Source: Gerris lacustris (Eukaryota; Arthropoda; Insecta; Hemiptera; Gerridae). From it: a stretch of DNA of 64,000 nt. The notes under the pieces are model-generated. The model was not told the origin of the DNA and did no database searches. It saw only the letters and a list, made by a program, of their open reading frames with translations. The DNA is taken from the NCBI GenBank assembly GCA_951217055.1, contig OX578277.1, forward strand, positions 111,108,514-111,172,513, given 5' to 3'. This document shows positions 55,101 to 64,000 of the stretch, in pieces; positions within the stretch are counted from its first letter, which is position 1; every line of letters starts with the position of its first letter. The translations under genes and the position numbers were made by a program.

Positions 55101-56268
55101 CCAGAAGCACCCGCTTCTTCTTCCTAAAGACTGTCATCTTTCCAAACTTATATGTGATCACTATCACCAGATTACTAGTCATTCAGGTCCGCGCATTGTT
55201 CAAGCTTTAATTCCAATGGAATTTTGGATTATTTCTCTCCGTCGTTGACTTCGCCAGCGTATCAAATCATGTCTTCTATGCTTTAAATTTACTAATCGGC
55301 CGCTTCAACCTCAAATGGCAGACTTACCATCAAGTCGTGTCCGAGCTTCACCTCCTTTCTCCCAAGTCGGAACAGATTTTGCCGGTCCTCTACCCATTAA
55401 AGAGGGAACTCGTCGTACTTCCTCCATAGGCAAGGCCTATATTTGCGTCTTCGTATGTATGGCCACTAAGGCTGCTCACTTAGAAGCTGTCTCCAGCTTG
55501 TCTACCAAGGTGTTTCTCGATGCATTCGACAGATTTGTCGCTAGAAGAGGGTATCCCAGCGACTTGTATTCCGACTGTGGACGGAACTTTGTAGGAGCGA
55601 ATCGCTCTCTGCAAGAATTTGATCGTATCATGAAGGCTGATCATAAGAAGATTTATGATCACATCACTTCTCATAATGTAAAATGGACGTTCAATCCGGC
55701 TTTCGCGCCTAATTTTGGTGGTCTTTGGGAGGACACTGTCAAGTCCACCAAGTCTCTCCTTTATAAAATGACAGGAGACAGTCCTCTGACCTTTGAGGAG
55801 TTGTCTACCTTCCTGGCAAAGATCGAGGTGGTCCTCAACAGTCGCCCACTTTGCGCAGTGCCCTCGGATCCACATGACGGTAACGACTACCTTTCTCCAG
55901 GCCATTTTCTGATCGGTAGACCTCTCGTTGCCGCTCCTGAAGAGCCTGTGGCTGAACATATTTCACATTCCACTAGATGGACTCGATTGCGGCAGCTCTA
56001 CCAGACCTTCTGGCGTCGCTGGTCCCAGGAATACCTATCCACCGTCACTCAACGACACAGATGGACAAAGGTTTCCCCCAACGTTGCCGTAGGGGATATA
56101 GTGTTCATGCAGGGCATCAAATCTTCACCCTTGTCTTGGCCCATTGGTCGTGTGTCCCAGGTGCATCCCGGTCCTGACGGAGCTGTCCGAGTTGTCACAG
56201 TGCGTTCTGGTGGTAGCTCTTATATTCGACCCGTCAACAAACTCCTCCGTCTCCCGTCACCACAATAG
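52189..56268 (+). pseudogene. Element C gag-pol remnant with three in-frame stops
   Basis: One reading frame runs the whole way, broken only by TAA at 54055, TGA near 54823 and TGA near 55246. Domains: last zinc knuckles (CRVCKSKSHNSLLH), protease with VVDPGSQVSVIS (DPG in place of DSG), RT with LCADIRMMYRQFWIKP and CGYVDNFVSGAS (YVDN in place of YVDD), RNase H with GFSDASEKGYAAAVYL and DSQIVLAWIR, the integrase zinc region, and core with TDFAGP, YSDCGRNFVGA and NFGGLWEDTVKSTK, then the C-terminus. The active-site changes in protease and RT agree with loss of function. Confidence 0.9.
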
Positions 56269-56351
56269 TTTCCTCTGCACTTCTTTTTGTAAATATTTTC
56301 TTTTTTTTCTTTGATAAGTAAATTTTCCTTTGTCAATTTAGGTGGGCGGTA

Positions 56352-56830
56352 TGTTAGCGCCAGTTCTATTATTCTTTTGTTTCTTTATTGCGGATTTTGA
56401 TCTACATGACCGATGTCCGTACTTTTCATTGGTCACCTGCTATCTGTGGGCGTGACTTACGCCAGTTGCCGGGGTGAGTCACGTGTTGCCGTTAGTTGCC
56501 TCAAGATTTTAGATCGAGTGTAGACTGTTTGTTGTTTTTTGTTCTAATTTCACCACGGGGTCTCTAACCGCCATCTTCATTGACGGAAGTCAAAGATATA
56601 GTTTTAATTTAAAGTTATATTTATCATTTATCTATCTTATTATTATTATTTATATTACCGGATCGTTGCGTGGAAAACCCGGCTTGAAGAGAGAAAGCGT
56701 CGAGGGGCCCCTCCACTGCAAACACGCTGCAAAACCGTCACCGGTGAGTGTGTTCTCATTTATATTTTTTATTATCTACTCATTTATATTTTTGTCCAAT
56801 TTCCTTGAGCCACCCGAAGTGGCGCACACA
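56352..56830 (+). repeat. Element C 3' LTR
   Basis: Starts TGTTAGCGCC after the polypurine tract and probably ends GGCGCACACA at 56830. The end is inferred from the inverted-looking termini, because no second LTR is present for comparison. Confidence 0.6.
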
Positions 56831-56847
56831 ATACAGAAAATAACAAA

Positions 56848-57111
56848 TTAAAAGTTATTAAACCAGGCATAACCTTGTGGAAAACATCCTACAGGAAAAG
56901 CAGACATGAGGAAACAGCACTATGTAGACTTAGACTTGGACATACTCGACTAACTCACAGTTATCTTGTTTCAAGGAATTCGGACCATCCAAAATGTAGA
57001 CTTTGTGATGACGCACTAACAGTAAGACATATATTAATTGACTGTACTAGACTGCAGCAATCCCGCACAACTCACTGTATACCTCCAGCTTTGCCAGACA
57101 TTTTAGGAAAA
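56848..57111 (+). pseudogene. LINE C-terminal fragment downstream of RNase H
   Basis: Reads KPGITLWKTSYRKSRHEETA, LCRLRLGHTRLTHSYL and a zinc-like CRLCDDALTVRHILIDC, the usual end of ORF2 in many arthropod LINEs with an RNase H domain. It stops at the palindrome that begins at 57112. Confidence 0.8.
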
Positions 57112-57216
57112 GGTGGCCACCGATACGAGTGGGCCGTTTTCTTTTCAACGTCCCCGCAGAGCGATATGTTTGGGGGAGGTGGTCACCCCAAACGGCCCAC
57201 TCTTATCGGTGGCCAC
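57112..57216. repeat. Palindrome enclosing a copied splice acceptor
   Basis: Arms 57112-57139 and 57190-57216 are reverse complements with one mismatch. The loop contains CTTTTCAACGTCCCCGCAG plus AGCGATATGTTTGG, a diverged copy of the acceptor and exon start at 57281-57315. Confidence 0.8.
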
Positions 57217-57300
57217 GTGTACCACTGTTTTTTAAATAATTTAATTAAACGATCCTATGAAAATCAAAACTTTATCTATTTCTTTTCAATGTTCCTGCAG

Positions 57301-57402
57301 AAGGGTATGTTTGGCATGTCAAAAAAAAAGAAATGGCCCAGCGCCCAGTTGCCATATACCCAATTCATCGGTGGAGACGGCATAAATAAGCGATTCCATA
57401 AG
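57301..57402 (+). CDS. Putative orphan internal exon, unknown protein
   Basis: Acceptor TTCCTGCAG to 57300 and donor GTAAGA from 57403 bound exactly 34 codons in phase 0: KGMFGMSKKKKWPSAQLPYT followed by QFIGGDGINKRFHK. The splice sites are good and the peptide is not low-complexity apart from the lysines. I do not recognise the family, and no partner exon was found nearby. It could be a real exon of a second gene or a fragment carried by an element. Confidence 0.4.
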
Positions 57403-57469
57403 GTAAGAAAACTTTATCAATCAGCGACTCCCTTCTTATGGTGGTCTGGGGACTATTAACAATTTCCAG

Positions 57470-58356
57470 AAAACTGCATGTCTCTACGACAAACACACCC
57501 ATCAGTAAGAGTAGGAAAATCCAAAAGATACCCTATTTCGCCCTTTAGGGCCGATTTTCACCCTTAGGAGTGGTTTAAAACTGGCCTTACCTAATGTTTG
57601 GTCAGGCGATTTTTAAGGTTCCTAACCGATTTAGACATTACCAACTCAAAATTTTTCCGAAAATCAAGAGGCGGGGTATAATTTTTTTTTGGCCGTGGCG
57701 CCTTAAAATAAAATAAATTATTACTTTTGATTTATTAGATTTATTTTATGTAGTTACCCAAATTTGGGAAATATATTTTCTTAATAACAATGATTCTGAA
57801 AAAAATAGAATTTGGAAAAATTATCCTCAATGATAAAGTAATTAGATAAATATTATGTTATTTTAGGTTATTAGGTAAGGTTTGTGCAAATAAGCGCAAA
57901 AAATGATACTCAATCTGTAAACCACAAGAGTTAATGTATGAAAGACGTTAATAATACAGTGGGATATTATGGGATTCCCAATTTGAAATTTAACCGAACA
58001 TTTCATTATTTTCAATGAGTGAAAGACAAATTAAATATATTTACAAAATAAATATAAGTTAAAATAAATAAATAAATAAGTGGGTACTTACCTTTCAAGG
58101 GCTCCATTTATGCCATTACACACAATTAAAACCAAAGAAAAGTGTAAAATTATTTTTAAATTGAAAGTGTTTGAACCAAGGCTAGTTACAAACTGACTAA
58201 TAAATATTCTAAATTATTGTTTTTGCACTATGATATACAAACCCGTAATATCTTGTTGATTTTTACTTTTAGACTTTCCTTGTATCATTAAACTGATTTT
58301 TGATTTATTTTTTTAGATTTAATTTGTATACTTTTGTCCAGCTAGATTTGGAATAT
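57470..58356. other. AT-rich stretch, nothing recognised
   Basis: Short strings such as CCCTATTTCGCCCTTTAGGG suggest degraded repeat sequence. No coding or paired termini. Confidence 0.35.
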
Positions 58357-58364
58357 CCCGCACT

Positions 58365-59038
58365 CAGTGGCGGATTAAGGGTGTCATCTAGGGGGTGGCG
58401 ATCTGACCCTCTAAGGGGTTTCGGGAGTATGGAAAGACCTAAGGAAAGGGGGGGGGGGGGGGGGGGAGGGGGGACTAGTTTTCAGGATTCCTTCCCCTCG
58501 ACTGCAGTACAATATCTTAACCGTAAGTTATAGGTGTTGTTAGCAGTTAATTATTGTATGGTGCATATAGCGGGGGGTCCGGGGGTGCTCCTCCGGAAAA
58601 ATTTGAAAATATGACCTCTCAATACAGCACTTAAATGCATTTCTGAGGTAAAATTTGATTTTAATACTTAGTCGCAAAAGGGTCATTTTTGACTCGATTA
58701 TATGGTGTAGTTTGTTGGAAAACAAGTATGAACATACAGTACAAGAACATTTTTTTTAAAAAAAATATAATACAAACTTAAAAGTATAGTTATTGTAACA
58801 CAATAAAAGTTGTGCACCTAATCATACCGGGACAACTCCGAGACGCCTGGCGTCGTAAGAAGTTTATTATTGGGGGGGGGGATATATCGGGGGTCCTCCC
58901 TCGGAAAATTTTGAAAATATTACCTCTCAAAACAGCGCTTTTATGAATTTCTGATATAAAATTTGGTAGTCATTGAAAAAGGTATAATCAAGGGGGGGGC
59001 GGTTGCCACCCCCCCCCCCCCCCTTTAATCCGCCACTG
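58365..59038. mobile_element. Non-autonomous hAT element with perfect 8-bp duplication
   Basis: CAGTGGCGGATTAA at the left and TTAATCCGCCACTG at the right are perfect inverted termini of hAT type, flanked by CCCGCACT at 58357-58364 and 59039-59046. The interior has long G and C homopolymers (about 58449-58466, 58873-58880, 59009-59023) and two related blocks with CGGGGGTCC and CTCCGGAAAA or CCTCGGAAAA. No transposase. Confidence 0.93.
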
Positions 59039-59423
59039 CCCGCACTGTGTGGCGGTCAAAATGGTGTGACGTATATTTACGTGTTGAAACTAGACATAAT
59101 TCTCCTGAATTGAATGAGGTTTGCTCGGTGCGCAATACATGGATGCTTTGCAGTGTAGTCAAAATACCACGTATTTTTTTTATTGTCCTCATGCCCTGTC
59201 TTGACTACTCCGACCGCAATAATGCCATATGAAATTAGTGATAGCACTAGGCCATAATAAATTAGCTTTATCAGTTGAATGTTACATATATATCTAATCA
59301 GCTTAAAATAATATAGAAATTTTCTTATATTCTTGGTAAGTTTCTTGCTTCCTTCACCGACGATAAATGTATCCTATCCATCTCGACGATGCGCGCAATA
59401 TCCCAACGAACTAGACACAGGGC

Positions 59424-60650
59424 CGGCGCGACCGAATAGGCGAACTAGGCGACCGCCTAGGGCCTGAGGGGCGCCGCAAAATACTTGCCTACCAAGAAGT
59501 CAATGTTTTTACAAAGAAAAATAGATGAATAACTTAAATTAGGAGAGATCTCAGGGGCGGATCCATGGGGTGGAAGAGGGAAATCCCCCCCCCCCCCCCC
59601 CCGAAAAAATATTAATTGAATAAAATAAGGTTGAACATTTGTTATGTTTTATTATTTTTCATACCCATTTAAAACTAATAATATAATTATTTTGCAAATA
59701 AATGATTATTGTTGTTTATGGATCAATAGTCAAGTTAATATTAACATTTAAAACTGGGATTCCCACTTTCCCTACGTTTATGTGGGATAAAAACATTAAA
59801 CTATTTTGTGTTCGTTTATTTGCATACCTTAATGGTTGTTTGTTGATAGTCTGAGTTGACAGTGTATCCCCTAGTTCAGTTGCTGTATAGGACGTTGTGA
59901 AGGTATTTCATAATGAATCAGAAAGAATTAATAGCATAGTATAGCGTTAAAGATAAAACTTTTTTTTTTAGTCTAAAAACCGATTTAGTTAATAAATGTT
60001 TTAAATATTCTGCAGAAACAATTTTAAACAAAATTTTAGGTGATGTTTTTTTTAGCTGAAAAAGCTCTAAAAAAAAAGGCCCAAAATTCCACATTTTGAA
60101 CCTAATTTTCTAAATTTTTCCGGGGGAGGCCCCCCGGACACCCCTTAGGGATAGGTTCATGTATGCAGAAGAGAGATTAGTAGGACTGGCACCTATTTTA
60201 ACTGAACTGAACAGGAGTTTATTATTTAAAAATAGATTTTATTTTTTACTAGAATTTAGTTCTTTCTTTTCGATGCCTCTGATGATTTAAGTCTCTTTTC
60301 CATTAAACATCAAAGAGCATAAAAAAAAAAAAAAATCTAATCATTTGCAGCCAAAAAGTCAAATTTTCATAAATACACTTTTAGTTTTTGGAAGAATTGT
60401 TTTATGTATAATGTATAATATTTTCTGCGTATATGTATAATATTTTCTGGTATATTAAAAAGATTTTACTTTTTGTTTCGTTTCTCATTTTCAAATAAAT
60501 CTTAGTTATCAACTTCAATCATGATTTTATATTTTATCCCAAATATTAATAAATATTTCAAGATTTTTCACAAGCTGACTTAGGAGTAGGAGTAAATTAT
60601 AGGCACAATTAGGGCTTGCCCCTCCTGGCAAAATATGTAGCTGCGGCCCT
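59424..60650. mobile_element. hAT-like region, probably nested
   Basis: CAGGGCCGGCGCG at about 59418 and GCGGCCCTG ending near 60650 look like inverted hAT-type ends, though the 8-base flanks do not match. Inside, AGGGGCGGATCCA (59553) and GGGGGAGGCCCCCCGGACAC (about 60122) resemble parts of another hAT MITE. A poly-C run lies at 59587-59602. Boundaries are uncertain. Confidence 0.4.
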
Positions 60651-60654
60651 GGCC

Positions 60655-61291
60655 ACATCATATTAAACATATACGTCAAACATGCAGCACACGCTATAAA
60701 CTCTTACACAGACTCTTAAACAACACATCTAAACTCAGCATGCAGAACAAAGTACTTATTTATAACACAATAATTAAGCCCACATGGACATATGGCATAG
60801 AACTCTGGGGTTGCACCAAGCCCTCCAATTCCTATCGAATCCAATCTCTCCAATCCAAAATCCTAAGAAAAATAGCTGACGTTCCCTTCTTTGTATACAT
60901 ACAATTTTATCCTTCATAATGACCTCAAAGTACCCTTTGTCCGAGAATTAGCCATATCCAGATACAAATCCTTCCACGATTCCCTTTCCGACCATTCTAA
61001 TCCACTAGTCTACAGTCTGTTTTCCCGGTCCATTCCTGACAATCCGACTAGACGCCTGAAGAGGCAGTGAACGCGAGACCTCTTAGATAACTGAAATATA
61101 TTTTATTTATTTAGTTTATATTATTTTCACTTCCTTTATATCAATAAAATCTGTCAGTCAGTAAGTGCTATCACTGGATAGTTTCTTACATCATGTTCCT
61201 TCAAGCCAAATATTCTTAGATATTTATTGCTTATAGCAATTATGTATTGTAGTTGCAGTATTCAAATAAAAACAAAAAAAAAAACAAAAAA
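60655..61291 (+). pseudogene. Jockey-type LINE 3' end, second copy
   Basis: Same coding segment as the minus-strand fragment at 30296-30934, with the same 5' break point and an A-rich tail at 61268-61291. A 4-bp insertion near 60900 and a TGA in place of Trp near the end break the frame. Confidence 0.85.
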
Positions 61292-61920
61292 AAATCTTGG
61301 TAAGTGTGTTTATATGTTGTTTTCAGTTTAGTCTTTGGTCTATAATTACGCCAATGTATTTTATACTATCAGTTCTTTCTATAGACGGGCAGTTACATTT
61401 CTTTGTGATTCGGTTATAGCATTATGTCAAATTGTAAAAAGTTATAAAAGTTTAAATAAATATAGATTTGTACAACTAAGGCGATATTTTACAGCGTGTG
61501 TGTTGTAGTCCTCATTGAAAAGAATCAAGAGATCAATTGTAATGCTTCACTCCATAGTGCCTCCACTGTGAAGGTTCAAGGCAGCGGCCGGGGGTTGACG
61601 AGCGAAGCGAGTAATAGGTGGCAGAGCCCCTTAGTACCTTAATATATAAATCAAGAAACATATGATCCAAATTACTACCTTGAGGTATCACAAACTATAG
61701 TTTGTTACATTTTTTTATTTATTTAGGGTGTATATTGGAGCTGCTGTAATAAAATAAATTATTAATTATAAGACCTCAACAAAAACTTTATTTGAATAAT
61801 ACATAAATTCACATAATATAATACTACTTTTTAATATACCACTTTATATTATATACAGTAATATGAAGAAGAACATACATAAATATCAGTGTTCCATTAA
61901 AAATTAAAAAAAAAATAAAT

Positions 61921-62050
61921 CTATCGTTTGTTTCTCCTAATGATAGAATAAATATAGTTTTTCTCCTCTATCAGTTCCTGAGGAATGTTCAGCAGAGCGG
62001 CTCTAGTGTCGTATTCCTTTTCATCGAGAGCTTGAAGAACATGGTTGTAC
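61921..62050 (-). CDS. Second copy of the last SLC6-like exon
   Basis: Exact-length (130-bp) counterpart of 29538-29667, with the TAG at 61921-61923, an intact acceptor (TGTTTCAG on the minus strand, 62051-62058) and the AATAAA signal at 61787-61792. I count three substitutions against the first copy (a Tyr, an Ile and an Arg codon), all silent. It would belong to a gene whose earlier exons lie to the right. The homology ends at 62299 and no earlier exon is visible before 64000. Confidence 0.6.
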
Positions 62051-62334
62051 CTGAAACATCCCAAGTAACAGAAGAAATGAGTGGGCACATAAAACTAGAT
62101 CTGGCTTGGATCATGTACAGTGAGTGCCATGCTAGAGTATTCAAATGGCAACATTTTCGTATTTTTGGGTTTTAGAAAATAGTTATTATTTATGCACCAA
62201 GGGAGTAAAGTAAGTGATTACACCCTGAGCGATGAAGTTGGTTCCTGTGGCTTCACCTCAGGATGAATTCATACATATGGATTAGTTTATCTACATTTAG
62301 AAATTATGTTTCCACTTTTAACTTGTTTGTAGGT

Positions 62335-62925
62335 TTACTGATGAAAGTATTAACTGGGTCTGAGTGGACTAACTCTATAAAGCTTAATACGAATTACGCT
62401 CCTCTGAGAGGAGTGCCTGGAAATGGCAACCAGTCTTCAGGAGATGCCGGGCCCCTCTGTCGCAAATGTGGCAGAGGGAATGAAACTCTAGCACATGTGC
62501 TGGGAAAATGCACTCATAACATGCTTTCTGGTGACTAGGCGCCGCGCCATCATAACATTAAGCACAGAATCTCAGAAGCCCTAAAAGAAAATAATTACAT
62601 TTGCTACGACGAGGTGTACGCAATAGATTCAGAAGGTTCTCCAAGATACTCTGACATCATCGCTTTCCATCCAGATAATAAAACTGCCATGATCATAGAC
62701 CCTACAGTAAGGTATGAGAGTAACGATACGGACCAAGCTGTATTAGTTCATCAAGAGAAAATAAATATATATGAGAAATGTATAGAGTACTACAAGGAAA
62801 AGTTTCGGGAATCCCACGGAGACAGAAATTTTCAAGTTCACGGACTTTGGTTTGGGGCTAGAGGCACAATACCAATAAAAACCAAACTATTTATTTATTT
62901 TTCATTACTCCCGGTTTAACCCGAC
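62335..62925 (+). pseudogene. R2-like LINE C-terminal zinc motif and restriction-like endonuclease
   Basis: One frame with a single TAG at 62536 encodes LTGSEWTNSIKLNTNYAPLR, the CCHC motif CRKCGRGNETLAHVLGKC, RHHNIKHRI, then an endonuclease core (RYSDIIAFHPDNKTAMIIDP, EK..IYEKCIEYYK) and GLWFGARGTIP. This order defines the C-terminus of LINEs of the R2/NeSL type, whose endonuclease nicks a specific target. The RT is absent. A short 3' tail follows to about 63000. Confidence 0.85.
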
Positions 62926-62999
62926 CGGCCGCAATGAGTAACTTCCCTCCCTGTAAACTAGGGAGGAAAGTTCATTTTTTCTCCCTGCTGGAGGTAAAA

Positions 63000-63640
63000 A
63001 TATGTTTTTACAAATAAAAATAAATGGTGTCGTGGCAATAATAGTGGTGTCGCAGGACACTCGGTAGGAACCAAGTTCCCTTCGCTTTTCATCAAATATT
63101 ACTTATGAAATCACACTACTAAATACGACTACTTATACATGGTGGACTTAGAGAAGAGACTTAAAATATATACGACGCTAACTTCGTGTACTTAGTGGAG
63201 TTGTAGATTGTATACGCGCATGCAACGACGCCAACGTGAAGCGTTGTATATTGTGCAAATACCGAGATTGACAGGAAGAGAGAGAGAGTGCAAAGCGTTG
63301 TATGGTATGATAACGTGAGAGAGAGAAAGAGAAACAGAGAAGAGTTAGGAATATGCTCACAACGATACCAAAGCAAAATCTAGTAGTTAAATTAGTAGCC
63401 ACCCTACATTCTTACTATTCCACCTTGGGAATATCATAAAGGTAGGTAATAACTGTTATTTGAAGGTAACAGGTTAGCACGTTCCCGTTCTCAAGCGGTA
63501 ACAGGTTCCTTGAATTGGTTATTTGGGTAATAGGTTCTCAACAGACCCGCTTAGAGCAAAAAAAAAAGTCGTTAAATTATAATAATAAAATACATGTCAG
63601 TAAATTTAATTAATTAAATATATAGTAAATGTATACATTC
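63000..63640. other. No gene seen; AG- and CT-rich simple stretches
   Basis: A GAGAGAGA tract near 63280-63345 and related strings GCGTTGTATATTG and GCGTTGTATGGTATG (63241, 63294). No coding sequence recognised. Confidence 0.35.
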
Positions 63641-63649
63641 TATAGTTAG

Positions 63650-63784
63650 AATAGTACATTACGCGTCGAGTGCGGAAAGTAGCGTTTTGCATGCGAGTGT
63701 GGAGTTTGCACCCGAGCGATAGCGAGGGTGGTAAAACCACACGAGCAATGCAAAATGCCGTTTTCGCACGAGTTGCGTACCGTA
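63650..63784. repeat. Foldback repeat with about 50-bp imperfect arms
   Basis: GTGCGGAAAGTAGCGTTTTG (about 63670) pairs with the CAAAATGCCGTTTTCGCAC region (about 63751), and the outer parts TACATTACGCGTCGAG and ACGAGTTGCGTACCGTA also pair. Likely a small MITE. Confidence 0.7.
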
Positions 63785-64000
63785 CTTTATCTACGATTGT
63801 TATATTTAAATAATAAATACAGAAAGAAATAAACTTCCAGTATACAAGTTCGTATTTCTCTTTTGATAAAGATAACATTAATTCATTAGCTGTATTTTGT
63901 GCCGAATTATTTTGGGAGGCGTATTATTCTCCTCATATTCGTCATAATCATTTAAATCACTCATTGATTTTCACAAAAACCTCGATATAAAAGTTACTTT

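Larger units (their letters stand above)
52189..56830 (+). mobile_element. Bel/Pao LTR retrotransposon C, 5'-truncated, with 3' LTR
   Basis: It contains the end of gag, all of pol, a polypurine tract GGTGGGCGGTA (56341-56351) and a 3' LTR of about 479 bp (56352-56830). The 5' LTR, leader and most of gag are missing. Its left end meets fragment D head to head over TGCCACCTAATGAGG, which both reading directions use. Confidence 0.85.
60655..62299. repeat. Right arm of the 1.65-kb inverted duplication
   Basis: Reverse complement of 29270-30934. Differences include scattered substitutions, a 4-bp insertion in the Jockey fragment near 60900 (shifting its frame) and a 7-bp deletion near 62135. Homology ends after TCTACATTTAGA at about 62299. 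Confidence 0.9.

Overview
This is a eukaryotic, AT-rich, transposon-dense window, most likely from an insect. The evidence is GT-AG introns, Bel/Pao, Ty3/Gypsy, Jockey-type, R2-like and Penelope-like retroelements, and piggyBac, hAT and Merlin-like DNA elements. The order is not certain. No bacterial operon, rRNA or tRNA gene was seen.

The one host gene I can rebuild is on the + strand from 1271 to 29667: nine exons with matching splice phases that encode TM4 to the C-terminus of a divergent SLC6 (neurotransmitter:sodium symporter) family member. TM1-TM3 lie upstream of the window. Residues that normally bind Na+ and Cl- appear replaced. Its introns hold Gypsy debris (1.9-2.7, 3.7-7.9 kb), a LINE with a 12-bp target duplication (5.5-7.0 kb), a piggyBac MITE (8.4-9.2 kb), a Penelope-like fragment (10.7-11.5 kb), satellites, a 432-codon LINE ORF (18.9-20.2 kb) and a partial duplication of the TM10 exon with its acceptor (21.7-22.2 kb).

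From about 29.3 to 62.3 kb lies a large insertion complex. An inverted duplication (29.3-30.9 versus 60.7-62.3 kb), each arm carrying the last SLC6 exon and a Jockey 3' end, brackets nested Bel/Pao elements. A recent intact element E (33836-41202, 5-bp TSD ATGCC, 426-bp LTRs) sits inside the pol of older element A (30935-46173, LTRs of only 91-100 bp). A also received a Merlin-like DNA transposon (41581-43855, 8-bp TSD CATCTTTA). A itself cuts the pol of element B (46174-51030). An LTR at 51031-51795 has an integrase 3' end (D) on one side and B's primer site and gag on the other. D then abuts, head to head, a + strand element C (about 52189-56830) that has three in-frame stops and a changed RT catalytic motif.

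The right end (56.8-64 kb) holds LINE fragments, a palindrome carrying a copied splice acceptor next to an orphan 34-codon exon, a hAT element with perfect 8-bp TSD, a second hAT-like region, the minus-strand copy of the last SLC6 exon, an R2-like endonuclease-domain fragment and a foldback repeat. Apart from the SLC6 gene and perhaps the orphan exon, all recognisable coding sequence is mobile-element protein.
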